Source of the DNA: Magnetovibrio sp.
GTDB taxonomy: Bacteria > Pseudomonadota > Alphaproteobacteria > Rhodospirillales > Magnetovibrionaceae
Direction: 5' to 3'
Assembly (NCBI RefSeq): GCF_036568125.1
Contig: NZ_DATCTF010000004.1
Span: forward strand, 124,001 to 188,000
Length of the DNA: 64,000 nt
The notes under the pieces were generated by a model that searched no databases, had not been told where the DNA came from, and saw only the letters and a list, made by a program, of their open reading frames with translations. This document shows, in pieces, positions 18,672 through 29,111 of the stretch. The position numbers were made by a program, and so were the translations under genes. How positions within the stretch are numbered: position 1 is the stretch's first letter; each line of letters starts with the position of its first letter.

Positions 18672-19193
18672 ATGATGATGATCAAAGGAATTTCGGTGCT
18701 TTTGGCGGTCTTGGCCCTGGCCGTGACGACCATGGTGGGGAGCGTGACGCGCGCCTGGGCGCAAGACGCGTCATATGCATGCATTCTGCCCAATGGTGAG
18801 AACGTACAGATCCTGGCCAATAAGACGTTGCCCAACGTCGCCGTGGCACGGCGTGATTCCGCGGGTCGGCGGACCATCGTGATCAATCCGACGTTGATGG
18901 AGCTGTTTCAACCTGCAACGCGGTGGTTTTGGCTGGCGCACGAATGTGCCCATCAGCAGTTGGGCCACACCCTGGGCAACTACGGCCCCGACCGCGAGCA
19001 GCAAGCCGACTGTTACGCCGCCAAGCAAATGGTCAAAAACCGGCAAATGGACGCCGATGACCTGAGGGCCATCGAAGAGGACATTTCACAACTGGGCGGG
19101 AACTACAAAGCCTACCTGCCGGGGCCCGCGCGCGCCTTCAACATCGACGAATGCGTGGTGCAGGCTGTGCAGGAAATCCAGCAATCGCAATAA
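18672..19193 (+). CDS. Small secreted HExxH metalloprotease-like protein
   Basis: 173 residues with a signal peptide (about residues 1-30, ending TRAWAQD). A zinc-protease motif HECAH is at residues 90-94 and a glutamate in EQQAD at 109-113, giving the HExxH...ExxAD arrangement of M48-like gluzincins. Otherwise it is very small, with no transmembrane core. Three consecutive ATGs (18672, 18675, 18678) follow GAAAGG, so the exact start is open. Four cysteines may form disulfides. It lies alone on the plus strand between hemW and rdgB. Confidence 0.7.
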   Translation: MMMIKGISVLLAVLALAVTTMVGSVTRAWAQDASYACILPNGENVQILANKTLPNVAVARRDSAGRRTIVINPTLMELFQPATRWFWLAHECAHQQLGHTLGNYGPDREQQADCYAAKQMVKNRQMDADDLRAIEEDISQLGGNYKAYLPGPARAFNIDECVVQAVQEIQQSQ

Positions 19194-19204
19194 AATGCAG
19201 CGGA

Positions 19205-19825
19205 TCAATCGGCCGCGAAGCACGCCGCGACGAGCTTTTTGAACGCATTGGCGCGGTGGCTCATGGCGTGTTTTTGTTGCGGCTCCATCTCGGCGAAAGT
19301 GGTCTCATAGCCATCAGGCACGAAGGTTGGGTCGTAACCGAAGCCTTTTTCGCCGCGCATCGGCCACGTCATGGTTCCGTGAACCTGACCCTCGAAGCTT
19401 TCCACATGCCCATCTGGCCACGCCAAGGTTAAGGCGCAGGCGAAGTATGCGCTGCGGTCGTCCGTGTCGGCGGCGACCAGGGCCTCTTCGACCTTTTGCA
19501 TGGCGACGGAAAAATCCTTGTCCGGTCCGGCCCAGCGCGCCGAATAGACGCCGGGTTCGCCCCCGAGCGCATGCACGCAAAGCCCCGAATCATCGGCCAA
19601 CGCGACGTGTCCGGACGCTTTCGCCGCCGCCAGCGCCTTGATTTCGGCGTTGGCGATGAAGGTTGTGCCGTCCTCGACCGGCTCATCGAGGCCCAGGTCG
19701 CCCACGGAAACCACCTCCGCGCCGAACGGCGCCAGCAATTCGCCGATTTCGCGCACCTTGCCGGGGTTGTGGCTGGCGATGACCAGCTTGCCGCCTGCAA
19801 ATTTACGAGGTGCCGTCTGCGCCAT
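19205..19825 (-). CDS. rdgB: Non-canonical purine NTP pyrophosphatase (RdgB/HAM1)
   Basis: 206-residue XTP/dITP diphosphatase that removes damaged purine nucleotides from the pool. Motifs: [18 protein letters not shown] at the N-terminus, [26 protein letters not shown] in the centre, and [21 protein letters not shown], then [10 protein letters not shown] at the end. Follows rph with 6 bp between the genes, a conserved pair. Confidence 0.96.
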   Translation of the reverse strand: MAQTAPRKFAGGKLVIASHNPGKVREIGELLAPFGAEVVSVGDLGLDEPVEDGTTFIANAEIKALAAAKASGHVALADDSGLCVHALGGEPGVYSARWAGPDKDFSVAMQKVEEALVAADTDDRSAYFACALTLAWPDGHVESFEGQVHGTMTWPMRGEKGFGYDPTFVPDGYETTFAEMEPQQKHAMSHRANAFKKLVAACFAAD

Positions 19826-19831
19826 GAGCCG

Positions 19832-20551
19832 TTACTCCAGATCGAGGGCTTGGCGTTGCAGCTGCACCAGCTCGCCGACGCCCTTTTTGGCCAGACGCAT
19901 CAGTTCCATGAATTGATCTTCGGAAAACGGATAGTCTTCGGCGGTGCCTTGGATTTCGACGATTCCGCCCGCGCCGGTGAGCACGAAGTTGGTGTCGGCT
20001 TCCGCCGCGCTGTCTTCCAGATAGTCGAGGTCGAGCACCGCGTTTTCTTTATACAAACCGCAGCTGATCGCCGCGACCTGATCGATCAGCGGCACGGACG
20101 GCAAAACGCCGCGTTCGACCGCGCCGCGAAAGGCCAGATAAAGCGCCACATACGCGCCGGTGATCGACGCCGTGCGGGTGCCGCCGTCGGCCTGGATGAC
20201 GTCGCAGTCGACCGTGATCTGCATTTCGCCCATGGCTTCCAGGTCGGTGACGGCGCGCAGCGAGCGTCCGATCAGGCGCTGGATTTCCTGGGTGCGGCCC
20301 GATTGCTTGCCGCGCGCGGCTTCGCGCTGCATGCGTGAATTGGTGGCGCGCGGCAGCATGCCGTATTCGGCCGTGACCCAGCCCTTGCCCTGGCCGCGCA
20401 TCCACGGCGGCACGCGCTCTTCCAGCGTGGCGGCGCACAACACGTGGGTGTCGCCGAATTTGATCAGGCACGATCCTTCGGCGTGTTTGGAAAAGCCGGT
20501 TTCCAAGCTTACGGTGCGCATGACGTCAAGGGCGCGGCCACTGGGTCTCAT
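19832..20551 (-). CDS. rph: Ribonuclease PH
   Basis: 239-residue phosphorolytic 3'-5' exoribonuclease that trims tRNA 3' ends. Signatures: [43 protein letters not shown] and [23 protein letters not shown] with the phosphate-site residues, plus [21 protein letters not shown] at 20551 is preceded by GAGGA. Divergent from hrcA across a 149-bp gap. Confidence 0.97.
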   Translation of the reverse strand: MRPSGRALDVMRTVSLETGFSKHAEGSCLIKFGDTHVLCAATLEERVPPWMRGQGKGWVTAEYGMLPRATNSRMQREAARGKQSGRTQEIQRLIGRSLRAVTDLEAMGEMQITVDCDVIQADGGTRTASITGAYVALYLAFRGAVERGVLPSVPLIDQVAAISCGLYKENAVLDLDYLEDSAAEADTNFVLTGAGGIVEIQGTAEDYPFSEDQFMELMRLAKKGVGELVQLQRQALDLE

Positions 20552-20700
20552 CTGTTTATCCTCAATTTTTTAAAAAGTTGCGCCAAGCTACCCGCCCGCG
20601 CGCGTCAGGTAAAGCGCCCAACGCACATCATGGGCGCAATTGACGGACATGGCGGGCGCGACTACCTTCGTCACGGACAACAACAAGGGCCCTTCGGCAC

Positions 20701-21747
20701 ATGATTACCGAGCTGAACGAGCGTTCGCGGGAAATTTTTCGTCGCATCGTCGACGCCTATTTGACCACCGGCGATCCGGTGGGCTCGCGCACCTTGTCGC
20801 GTCAGCCGGGCCTGGACATTTCACCCGCCACCATCCGCAACGTCATGGCGGACCTGGAAGACGCGGGTTTGCTGTTTTCACCCCACACCTCGGCCGGGCG
20901 GTTGCCAACCGAACTGGGCTTGAAGCTGTTCGTCGACGGCATTTTGGAAGTCGGCAATCTGACCAAGGCCGAACGCCAATCCATCGAAGGCGAGTGCAAG
21001 GCCTCGGGCCGTTCGGTCGAAGGCCTGCTGGAAAACGCCACCCAGGCCCTGTCGGGGCTATCGCACCTGACCGGTCTGGTGGTCGCACCGAAAAGCCAAG
21101 CGCCGCTTAAACACATCGAATTCGTCGCGCTCAGCCCCGGCCGGGCGCTGGTGGTGTTGGTGACGGAAAACGGCGTGGTGGAAAACCGCATCATCGAAAT
21201 TCCACCGACCGTGCTACCCAGTGCTTTGGTCGAAGCAACCAACTATTTGTCGGCGCGCTTGGTCGGGCGCACCCTCGAAGACGCGCTGGATGCGATCAAG
21301 ACCGAACTGAACAGTCACCAAGCGCAACTCGACGCGCTGACCGCCAAGGTGGTGGAGGAAGGCTTGGCGGTGTGGTCCGGCAACGAAGGCCAAGGTTCGC
21401 GCGGGGGCTCGCTGATCGTGCGCGGTCAGGCCAATCTGCTCGAAGACATGGACGCCATGAAGGATCTGGAAAACATTCGTGCGCTGTTCGAGGCCCTGGA
21501 AACCAAGGAAACCATGGCCCGGTTGCTCGAACGCGCCGACACCGCCGACGGTGTGCAAATCTTCATCGGCGCGGAAAACAACCTGTTCGGCATGTCCGGC
21601 TGTTCGCTGATCGTCGGCCCTTACCGCGACACCAAAGAACGCATCATCGGCACCATCGGGGTGATCGGCCCGACGCGGATGAATTACGCCCGCATCATCC
21701 CCATGGTCGACTACACCGCAAAGCTGGTGGGCCGTCTGATCGGATAA
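20701..21747 (+). CDS. hrcA: Heat-inducible transcription repressor HrcA
   Basis: 348-residue repressor that binds CIRCE operators and is kept active by GroEL. The N-terminal winged helix holds YLTTGDPVGSRTLSRQPGLDISPATIRNVMADLEDAGLL; the C-terminal GAF-like domain has FIGAENNLFGMSGCSLIVGPY. I found no CIRCE element (TTAGCACTC-N9-GAGTGCTAA) near hrcA, grpE or dnaK, so its main target (usually groESL) is probably elsewhere. First gene of the heat-shock block. Confidence 0.96.
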   Translation: MITELNERSREIFRRIVDAYLTTGDPVGSRTLSRQPGLDISPATIRNVMADLEDAGLLFSPHTSAGRLPTELGLKLFVDGILEVGNLTKAERQSIEGECKASGRSVEGLLENATQALSGLSHLTGLVVAPKSQAPLKHIEFVALSPGRALVVLVTENGVVENRIIEIPPTVLPSALVEATNYLSARLVGRTLEDALDAIKTELNSHQAQLDALTAKVVEEGLAVWSGNEGQGSRGGSLIVRGQANLLEDMDAMKDLENIRALFEALETKETMARLLERADTADGVQIFIGAENNLFGMSGCSLIVGPYRDTKERIIGTIGVIGPTRMNYARIIPMVDYTAKLVGRLIG

Positions 21748-21852
21748 ATGCGCCCGGCGCACACTGCGGTGGGTTGATTGATTCGTCAAATACGCTAAAT
21801 ACCACCCCAACACAGATGCCAATTGGCCCCAGACCATGACTTTAGGTGCGCA

Positions 21853-22602
21853 ATGAACACTGAGAACGAAATCCAGGCTGACGATCAACCCGAAACGTCC
21901 GAGGCTGCCGCACAGGCAGAACAGGACGCCATGGCCGATGCCGCTCGCGAAGCCGAAGCGGAGGCCCTGGAAGCCGAGGCCGAAGCCGAACTGGCTGGCG
22001 CGCCCGCGCCGGAACCGGAGACTCCCGATCTCGCAGCCGAGGTGGCGGAGCTGAAAGACAAATTGCTGCGCACCATGGCCGAGATGGAAAACACCCGCCG
22101 CATCGCCGCGCGGGAAAAGGCCGACGCCAGCAAGTACGCCGTGACCAATTTCGCCCGCGACATCGTGCGCGTCGCCGATAATCTGGGCATGGCCATGATG
22201 ATGGTGACCGACGAAGCCCGTCAGGCGGACAAAAACCTCGACAATCTGTGCGTCGGCATCGACATGACCATGAAGGAGCTGCTGAACATTTTCGAAAGCT
22301 ACGGCATCAAGCCGGTGGCGGCCGAAGGTCAGCCGTTCGACCACAACGTTCACGAAGCGGTTCAGCAAGTGGAAAACACCGAGGTCCCCAAAGGCACCGT
22401 GATGCAAGTGCTGCGCGGTGGCTTCACCTTGCAAGACCGCTTGCTGCGTCCGGCGCAGGTGATCGTTTCAACCGGCGGTCCAAGCGCGGCCGAGGTCGCC
22501 AACGGTGGCGACGAAAACGCTCCGGCACCCGCGGAAGGCGCTCAGCAAGCCTACGAGCCCAGCGCTGCCGAGCCCGGGACGAACCTCGACCAAGAAACTT
22601 AA
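21853..22602 (+). CDS. grpE: Nucleotide exchange factor GrpE
   Basis: 249 residues with the ATG at 21853. A long acidic, Ala/Glu-rich N-terminal coiled coil is followed by the conserved core (ELKDKLLRTMAEMENTRRIAAREKADASKYA) and the beta-domain (HEAVQQVEN, GTVMQVLRGGFTLQDRLLRPAQVIVS). GrpE releases ADP from DnaK. A weak AGGT precedes the start. It is longer than E. coli GrpE because of an extended Ala/Pro-rich C-terminal tail. Confidence 0.94.
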   Translation: MNTENEIQADDQPETSEAAAQAEQDAMADAAREAEAEALEAEAEAELAGAPAPEPETPDLAAEVAELKDKLLRTMAEMENTRRIAAREKADASKYAVTNFARDIVRVADNLGMAMMMVTDEARQADKNLDNLCVGIDMTMKELLNIFESYGIKPVAAEGQPFDHNVHEAVQQVENTEVPKGTVMQVLRGGFTLQDRLLRPAQVIVSTGGPSAAEVANGGDENAPAPAEGAQQAYEPSAAEPGTNLDQET

Positions 22603-22642
22603 GACACCACGGTTCGGAGCGATTTTTTCCGTGTGACAAGCG

Positions 22643-22671
22643 TTGCACGGCGAAAAACTCCGGCTTATATA
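22643..22671 (+). promoter_or_regulatory. Sigma-70-like promoter upstream of dnaK
   Basis: TTGCAC (22643-22648), 17-bp spacer, TATATA (22666-22671): a near-consensus vegetative promoter in the 209-bp gap before dnaK. The resulting leader of about 130 nt contains a small GAGGC-GCCA-GCCTC hairpin (22723-22736). A separate CTTGAA at 22764 recalls a heat-shock -35, but I see no matching -10. Confidence 0.5.
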
Positions 22672-22811
22672 CCACCCGGTGCCGAATTTAATGAGCACTG
22701 CAAGATTTAATGAACGCAACTTGAGGCGCCAGCCTCGTTAAACCCGAGGGGACATGCGCGGAGCTTGAAAGCCAAGGCCGCAGATGTCCGCCTAAGACGG
22801 AGATGAAAGAC

Positions 22812-24740
22812 ATGAGCAAGGTTATCGGCATTGATTTGGGCACCACGAACTCGTGCCTGTCTTTGATGGATGGTTCCGACCCCAAGGTTATCGAAAACGC
22901 CGAAGGCGCGCGCACCACGCCGTCGATGGTTGCGTTCACCGAAAGCGGCGAACGTCTGGTGGGTCAGGCTGCTAAACGCCAAGCGGTCACCAACCCGGAA
23001 AACACGCTGTTCGCCATCAAGCGCTTGATCGGCCGTCGTTACAGCGATCCGATGACCAAAAAAGACAAAGACCTTGTTCCTTACCAGATCGTCGAAGGCG
23101 ACAACGGCGACGCTTGGGTCGAGGCGCATGGCAAAAAGTACAGTCCCTCTCAGGTCTCCGCCTTCATTTTGCAAAAAATGAAAGAAACCGCTGAAAGCTA
23201 TCTCGGCACCGAAGTGACCCAGGCGGTCATCACCGTTCCGGCCTACTTCAACGACAGCCAACGCCAAGCCACCAAGGACGCCGGCAAGATCGCCGGCCTT
23301 GAAGTGCTGCGCATCATCAACGAACCGACCGCCGCCGCGCTCGCCTACGGGCTCGAGAAAAAAGAAGGCGGCGTGGTCGCGGTGTATGACTTGGGCGGCG
23401 GTACGTTCGATATCTCCATCCTCGAAATCGGCGACGGCGTGTTCGAAGTGAAATCGACCAACGGCGACACCTTCCTGGGTGGCGAAGATTTCGACCACAC
23501 CATCGTTGAGTACCTCGCCGACGAATTCAAAAAGGAAAACGGCATCGACCTGCGTCAGGACCGTCTGGCCTTGCAGCGCCTCAAAGAAGCTGCGGAAAAA
23601 GCCAAGATCGAACTGTCCAGCTCGACCCAGACCGACGTCAACCTGCCGTTCATCACCGCCGATGCGACGGGTCCCAAGCACCTCAACGTCAAGATGACCC
23701 GCGCCAAGCTGGAAAGCCTGGTCGGCGACCTGATCAAACGCACCGTCGGTCCGTGCAACGCCGCGCTCAAGGACGCCGGTTTGAAAGCATCGGAAATCGA
23801 CGAAGTGATCTTGGTCGGCGGTATGACCCGCATGCCCAAGGTGCAGGAAGTGGTGAAGGAAATCTTTGGCCGCGAACCGCACAAGGGCGTCAACCCCGAC
23901 GAAGTCGTCGCCATCGGCGCGGCCATCCAAGGCGGCGTGCTCAAGGGCGAAGTCAAGGACGTGCTGTTGCTCGACGTTACCCCGCTGTCTTTGGGTATCG
24001 AAACGCTGGGCGGCGTGTTCACCCGCTTGATCGATCGCAACACCACCATCCCGACGCGCAAATCCCAGGTGTTCTCGACCGCCGAGGATAACCAAAACGC
24101 CGTCACCATCCGGGTGTTCCAGGGCGAACGCGAAATGGCCGCCGACAACAAGTTGCTTGGCCAGTTCGACCTCGTGGGCATTCCGCCGGCGCCGCGCGGC
24201 ATGCCGCAAATCGAAGTGACCTTCGACATCGACGCCAACGGTATCGTCAACGTGTCGGCCAAGGACAAGGCGACCGGCAAGGAACAGCAGGTTTCCATCC
24301 AGGCGTCCGGCGGCCTCGACGACGCGGACATCGAAAAAATGGTTAAGGACGCCGAAGCGCACGCCGAAGAAGACAAGAAGCGTCGCGCGCTGGTGGACGC
24401 CAAGAACCACGCCGAAAGCTTGGTTCACGACACCGAAAAGAACGTCAAGGAATACGGCGACAAGGTTTCGGCCGACGACAAGACCGCGATCGAAACCGCC
24501 ATCCAAGACACCAAGAGCGTGTTGGAAGATGAAAACGCCGACGCCGATGCCATTAAGGCCAAGACCGATGCTTTGATGCAGGCGGCGATGAAGTTGGGCG
24601 AAGCCATGTACAAGGACAGCCAAGCCGAAGCCGCGGGCGCAGCGCCGGAAGGCGACGCCGGTGCGGGTGACGGGGCTCCCGAAGAGAACGTGGTCGACGC
24701 CGACTTCGAAGAAGTCGATCCGGATCAGGACAAGAAATAA
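22812..24740 (+). CDS. dnaK: Molecular chaperone DnaK (Hsp70)
   Basis: 642 residues from the ATG at 22812, which has GGAG 9 bp upstream; the in-frame ATG at 22803 abuts that site and is less likely. Signatures: [28 protein letters not shown], and [15 protein letters not shown] in the ATPase domain; [18 protein letters not shown] at the linker to the substrate domain; and the conserved acidic C-terminal tail (DADFEEVD). Works with DnaJ and GrpE encoded alongside. Confidence 0.99.
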   Translation: MSKVIGIDLGTTNSCLSLMDGSDPKVIENAEGARTTPSMVAFTESGERLVGQAAKRQAVTNPENTLFAIKRLIGRRYSDPMTKKDKDLVPYQIVEGDNGDAWVEAHGKKYSPSQVSAFILQKMKETAESYLGTEVTQAVITVPAYFNDSQRQATKDAGKIAGLEVLRIINEPTAAALAYGLEKKEGGVVAVYDLGGGTFDISILEIGDGVFEVKSTNGDTFLGGEDFDHTIVEYLADEFKKENGIDLRQDRLALQRLKEAAEKAKIELSSSTQTDVNLPFITADATGPKHLNVKMTRAKLESLVGDLIKRTVGPCNAALKDAGLKASEIDEVILVGGMTRMPKVQEVVKEIFGREPHKGVNPDEVVAIGAAIQGGVLKGEVKDVLLLDVTPLSLGIETLGGVFTRLIDRNTTIPTRKSQVFSTAEDNQNAVTIRVFQGEREMAADNKLLGQFDLVGIPPAPRGMPQIEVTFDIDANGIVNVSAKDKATGKEQQVSIQASGGLDDADIEKMVKDAEAHAEEDKKRRALVDAKNHAESLVHDTEKNVKEYGDKVSADDKTAIETAIQDTKSVLEDENADADAIKAKTDALMQAAMKLGEAMYKDSQAEAAGAAPEGDAGAGDGAPEENVVDADFEEVDPDQDKK

Positions 24741-24780
24741 GCCGGGGAAAGCCCCTCAGGTATTTGGCGGGCTCAAGTGT

Positions 24781-24802
24781 CCGGCGGGCTGTGGCCCGCC
24801 GG
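24781..24802 (+). other. Perfect GC hairpin between dnaK and dnaJ
   Basis: CCGGCGGGC (24781-24789) and GCCCGCCGG (24794-24802) form a perfect 9-bp stem with a TGTG loop. There is no T-run after it, so it is not a standard terminator. It may stabilise or process the dnaK-dnaJ message and lower dnaJ expression relative to dnaK. Confidence 0.5.
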
Positions 24803-24883
24803 ATGCGTTCCGGGCGGGGCAAACCCGTGATCGGATTAGCCCCCCGCTCTCGGGTCGGCTCTAGGGGATGAGTGGATAAAGCA

Positions 24884-26047
<1,164 letters not shown>

Positions 26048-26240
26048 GCCAGCGCGGCTTAGGGTTCATCGCGGTGATGCTGCAGCGTTGCGGCGTCACC
26101 AAAGCGTGTATTTGTCTGATAATATCAACTTGTAGTTTATTTTTCTGTTCGTCTTATGCGTGTGGACCGACCGGCCCGGCATTATGTGGGCGGGATGGCC
26201 CATTGAAATCAGCACGATGTTGAGATGGTTTAGACCGTGT

Positions 26241-26876
26241 TCATGCTTGGGTGCGTTCCGCGACCAGCGCCAGTGGCGCCCAGTAATCGCCCGCGCGGCG
26301 TTTTTTGACGCGACCAGCGATGATGTTGAGACGGCGGTGCTTGCCACCCAGCGTGACGCGCCAGTCTTCGAGCTGTTCGCGGAACTGGCTCACGCGGGAT
26401 TTAATGACCTGCTGGCCGTGCATGCTCTCGGCCATGGTGTTGAACATCACCGCGCCGAATTGCAAGGTGTTGCCGTCAACACCATCGCCCATCAAATACA
26501 AAATTCTTTCCACATCGGTTTTGATTTTATTCAGGGATTGGACGTCGCGTTTGATTTCGAACGCGGCGCGCGGCTCTTTGCTGGCCGCCCAGCACATCAA
26601 AATGTCGCACCGGCCGTCGCCGCGACCGTGCGTGTGTGTTGAACTGAGGTGATGACTGCGCCGTTCAGACCGGGCTTGGCTGAGTTGGAATTCCAACCAA
26701 GTCAGATGGTTGGGCGCGCTTTTGCCTAGTTTTTCCGCGACATTGACGGTCAAAAGGTATTCCGGTGCGCGATTGAGATAGACGCTGTTGGAGGTCAACG
26801 CGCTGAATTTACGTTCCGCCGCCTGCATGCCGTTGAAAGCGGCGCGAATAAGGTCTTGCTTGGTAACACGTTTCAT
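26241..26876 (-). CDS. Orphan protein with PD-(D/E)XK nuclease-like residues
   Basis: 211 residues from the ATG at 26876, which has GGAG 8 bp upstream. The centre reads GRCDILMCW then AAFEIKRDVQ, i.e. Asp91 and Glu107-x-Lys109, the layout of a PD-(D/E)XK nuclease core, with Glu48 as a possible helix residue. The C-terminal half is predicted alpha/beta and ends with a basic stretch (GRVKKRRAG). Single gene between dnaJ and dapB, on the opposite strand to both. No neighbouring methylase or toxin partner, so no system can be assigned. Confidence 0.55.
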   Translation of the reverse strand: MKRVTKQDLIRAAFNGMQAAERKFSALTSNSVYLNRAPEYLLTVNVAEKLGKSAPNHLTWLEFQLSQARSERRSHHLSSTHTHGRGDGRCDILMCWAASKEPRAAFEIKRDVQSLNKIKTDVERILYLMGDGVDGNTLQFGAVMFNTMAESMHGQQVIKSRVSQFREQLEDWRVTLGGKHRRLNIIAGRVKKRRAGDYWAPLALVAERTQA

Positions 26877-26927
26877 ATGGAAGTCTCCGTTCTGGATACA
26901 TGCTAAAATGTTGCGGTATAAACCACA

Positions 26928-26943
26928 TACATCATGAGATGTA
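26928..26943. repeat. Inverted repeat upstream of the orphan nuclease-like gene
   Basis: TACATC (26928-26933), ATGA, GATGTA (26938-26943): a perfect 6-bp dyad about 55 bp upstream of the ATG at 26876. It could be an operator, but the sequence is short enough to occur by chance. Confidence 0.25.
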
Positions 26944-27048
26944 GACTCTCCTGCGGCGGTTGTGCGGCTGGGTTGGGGCAAGGGTGTGGTGTTTGATTTG
27001 TGATGGTGATAAAGCTGTCGCACGCAACACTAAAGACGGGTTTGAGTT

Positions 27049-27846
27049 ATGAAGATCGCAATTGTCGGCGCCGCCGGGCGCATGGGTCGCATGTTGATTG
27101 CCGCTGTTCTTGCGGCCGATGGCGCTGATCTGGCGGGCGGTAGCGAAGCCGCAGGCCACCCGGACATGGGCCGTGACCTGGGCGAGTTGATCGGCGCGGA
27201 CGCTGTCGGCGTGACCTTGACGTCGGATCCGCGGGCCCTGTTCGAGGCCGCCGACGCGGTGATCGATTTCACCGTGCCCACTGCCACCGCCGCACACGCG
27301 ATGCTGGCCGCCGAAAGCGGCACGGCCTTGATCATCGGCACCACCGGACTGGACGCCGCCCAACAGGCCGCTGTCGACGCGGCGGGTGAAAAAACCGTAA
27401 TCGTGCAAGCAGCCAATTATTCGGTCGGCGTCAACGTGTTGCTGGGTTTGGTGGAAAAAGCCGCGCAAATCCTGCCTGATGCCTACGACATCGAAGTGTT
27501 GGAAATGCACCACCACCACAAAGTCGACGCCCCTTCTGGCACCGCGCTGGCCTTGGGCCATGCGGCGGCAGCGGGTCGCGGTGTGGTGTTGGACGAGGTG
27601 GCCTGCAAAGCGCGCGACGGTATCGTCGGGGCGCGCCCGCGCGGCGAGATCGGCTTTGCCACCCTGCGTGGCGGCGATGTGGTCGGCGATCACACGGTGA
27701 TGTTTGCAGGTCCCGGCGAGCGGGTGGAAATCACCCACAAGGCCTCATCGCGCGAAGTCTTCGCAGGCGGCGCGGTACGCGCAGCCCAATGGGCAAGTTC
27801 GCAACAGCCGGGCGTGTATTCGATGAAAGACGTGCTGGGTTTTTGA
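27049..27846 (+). CDS. dapB: 4-hydroxy-tetrahydrodipicolinate reductase
   Basis: 265-residue NAD(P)H-dependent reductase of the lysine/diaminopimelate pathway. N-terminal nucleotide motif KIAIVGAAGRMGRM; catalytic region EVLEMHHHHKVDAPSGTALAL with the conserved His and Lys; C-terminal GVYSMKDVLGF. It follows dnaJ in many relatives; here the orphan gene intervenes. Confidence 0.97.
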   Translation: MKIAIVGAAGRMGRMLIAAVLAADGADLAGGSEAAGHPDMGRDLGELIGADAVGVTLTSDPRALFEAADAVIDFTVPTATAAHAMLAAESGTALIIGTTGLDAAQQAAVDAAGEKTVIVQAANYSVGVNVLLGLVEKAAQILPDAYDIEVLEMHHHHKVDAPSGTALALGHAAAAGRGVVLDEVACKARDGIVGARPRGEIGFATLRGGDVVGDHTVMFAGPGERVEITHKASSREVFAGGAVRAAQWASSQQPGVYSMKDVLGF

Positions 27847-27848
27847 GC

Positions 27849-28361
27849 TTAGGGGGTTGGCGCAGACTTCAGGCGCCGCAACACATCCTGAATTTGATCG
27901 GCGGTGCGGTTTTTTTCCGATGCGGATAAAAACCGGCCGATTTCAACAGCATCGCCATGACTGCGAATTTCCAGGGCAGCGTTTTCGGTCGGTGATCCGC
28001 TGAACGACACCTGCGCCCAATAGGCGGGAAAATCCTTCGTTTGCTGACCGCTCAAATCGCGGCGGGTGATATGCACGGCGTCGGCGGTGATCTCGATGGT
28101 TTCGACCACTTCGGTGCGGCGGATGAAGATGTGCACCATACCGGCGATGAATATGAACTCCGCGCCGAAAAAACCAAGCAGCGGCCAGCCGCCCATGGAG
28201 ATGGTGAAAAACAGCCCGGCGATGAACCAGAACACTCCCAACACGGCGCAAAAGCCATAGGCCACGCGCGGGTCGGCGCTACGCCGGGGCCGCAACGTCA
28301 TGATAAACGCTTTCAGCCCACCGTTTGTTTCCATGCGTTCGGCAATATCGATGGTTTGCAT
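27849..28361 (-). CDS. DUF2244 domain membrane protein
   Basis: 170 residues from the ATG at 28361. Two hydrophobic helices (AYGFCAVLGVFWFIAGLFFTI and LLGFFGAEFIFIAGMVHIFI) are followed by a cytoplasmic tail with the DUF2244 pattern (EVVETIEITADAVHITRR, AYWAQVSFSG). Other candidate starts are 28451 and 28301. A terminator-like hairpin lies just before the chosen start. Divergent from nth, its usual neighbour in alphaproteobacteria. Function unknown. Confidence 0.8.
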   Translation of the reverse strand: MQTIDIAERMETNGGLKAFIMTLRPRRSADPRVAYGFCAVLGVFWFIAGLFFTISMGGWPLLGFFGAEFIFIAGMVHIFIRRTEVVETIEITADAVHITRRDLSGQQTKDFPAYWAQVSFSGSPTENAALEIRSHGDAVEIGRFLSASEKNRTADQIQDVLRRLKSAPTP

Positions 28362-28477
28362 AAAAAATATGTGGAGAAGTTTGAAAAATTTTTCCACAAA
28401 AAAATGAATCTGCGGGAGGGGTAAAGTCCACGTCTGGGGCTTGGAAACCATGCGCGATTTGCTTTAGGCTGACGCCC

Positions 28478-29110
28478 ATGAAAAAAGCCGATGTTCAAGA
28501 ATTCTTCACACGCCTGCGCGCCGCCGATCCGGAACCGAAGTCGGAGCTGAATTGGACCAATCCCTACACCTTGGTGGTAGCGGTTTCTCTGTCCGCGCAA
28601 GCCACCGACGTGGGCGTCAACAAGGCCACCGAAAAGCTGTTCAAGATCGCCGACACGCCGCAAAAAATGCTCAAGCTGGGACTGGGCGGACTGAAGGACC
28701 ACATCAAGACCATTGGCCTATACAACAACAAGGCCAAGAACGTCATCGCCATGAGCCAGATGCTCATTAACGATTTTGGCGGCGAGGTGCCGCGCGACCG
28801 AACGGATTTGGAAAAGCTGCCCGGGGTCGGGCGCAAGACCGCCAACGTGGTGCTCAACGTGTGCTGGGGCGAACCGACCATGGCGGTGGACACGCACATC
28901 TTTCGCGTTTCCAACCGCACCGGGTTGGCCCCGGGCAAGACCGTCTTGGCGGTGGAAAAAAAGCTGCTCAAGGTGGTGCCCGCCGAATTCATGGTCCACG
29001 CCCATCATTGGCTGATCTTGCACGGACGCTATGTGTGCAAGGCGCGAAAGCCCGACTGCGCGGTGTGTGCGGTGCACGATTTGTGCGCGTTCAAGGGCAA
29101 GACGCTATAG
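28478..29110 (+). CDS. nth: Endonuclease III
   Basis: 210-residue bifunctional DNA glycosylase/AP lyase that removes oxidised pyrimidines. The helix-hairpin-helix LEKLPGVGRKTANVVLN contains the catalytic Lys, VDTHIFRVSNRTGLA the catalytic Asp, and the C-terminal CKARKPDCAVCAVHDLC binds the [4Fe-4S] cluster (C-x6-C-x2-C-x5-C). Confidence 0.97.
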   Translation: MKKADVQEFFTRLRAADPEPKSELNWTNPYTLVVAVSLSAQATDVGVNKATEKLFKIADTPQKMLKLGLGGLKDHIKTIGLYNNKAKNVIAMSQMLINDFGGEVPRDRTDLEKLPGVGRKTANVVLNVCWGEPTMAVDTHIFRVSNRTGLAPGKTVLAVEKKLLKVVPAEFMVHAHHWLILHGRYVCKARKPDCAVCAVHDLCAFKGKTL

Positions 29111-29111
29111 A

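Noticed and set aside
20552-22811. CIRCE operator for HrcA
   Set aside because: I looked for TTAGCACTC-N9-GAGTGCTAA upstream of hrcA, grpE and dnaK and found no match.
22707-24623. 638-residue open frame antisense to dnaK
   Set aside because: A by-product of strong GC codon bias on the opposite strand; no ribosome site or recognisable domain, and dnaK is certain.
28388-28400. DnaA-box-like TTTTCCACA
   Set aside because: One mismatch to the consensus, single copy, and no origin genes nearby.
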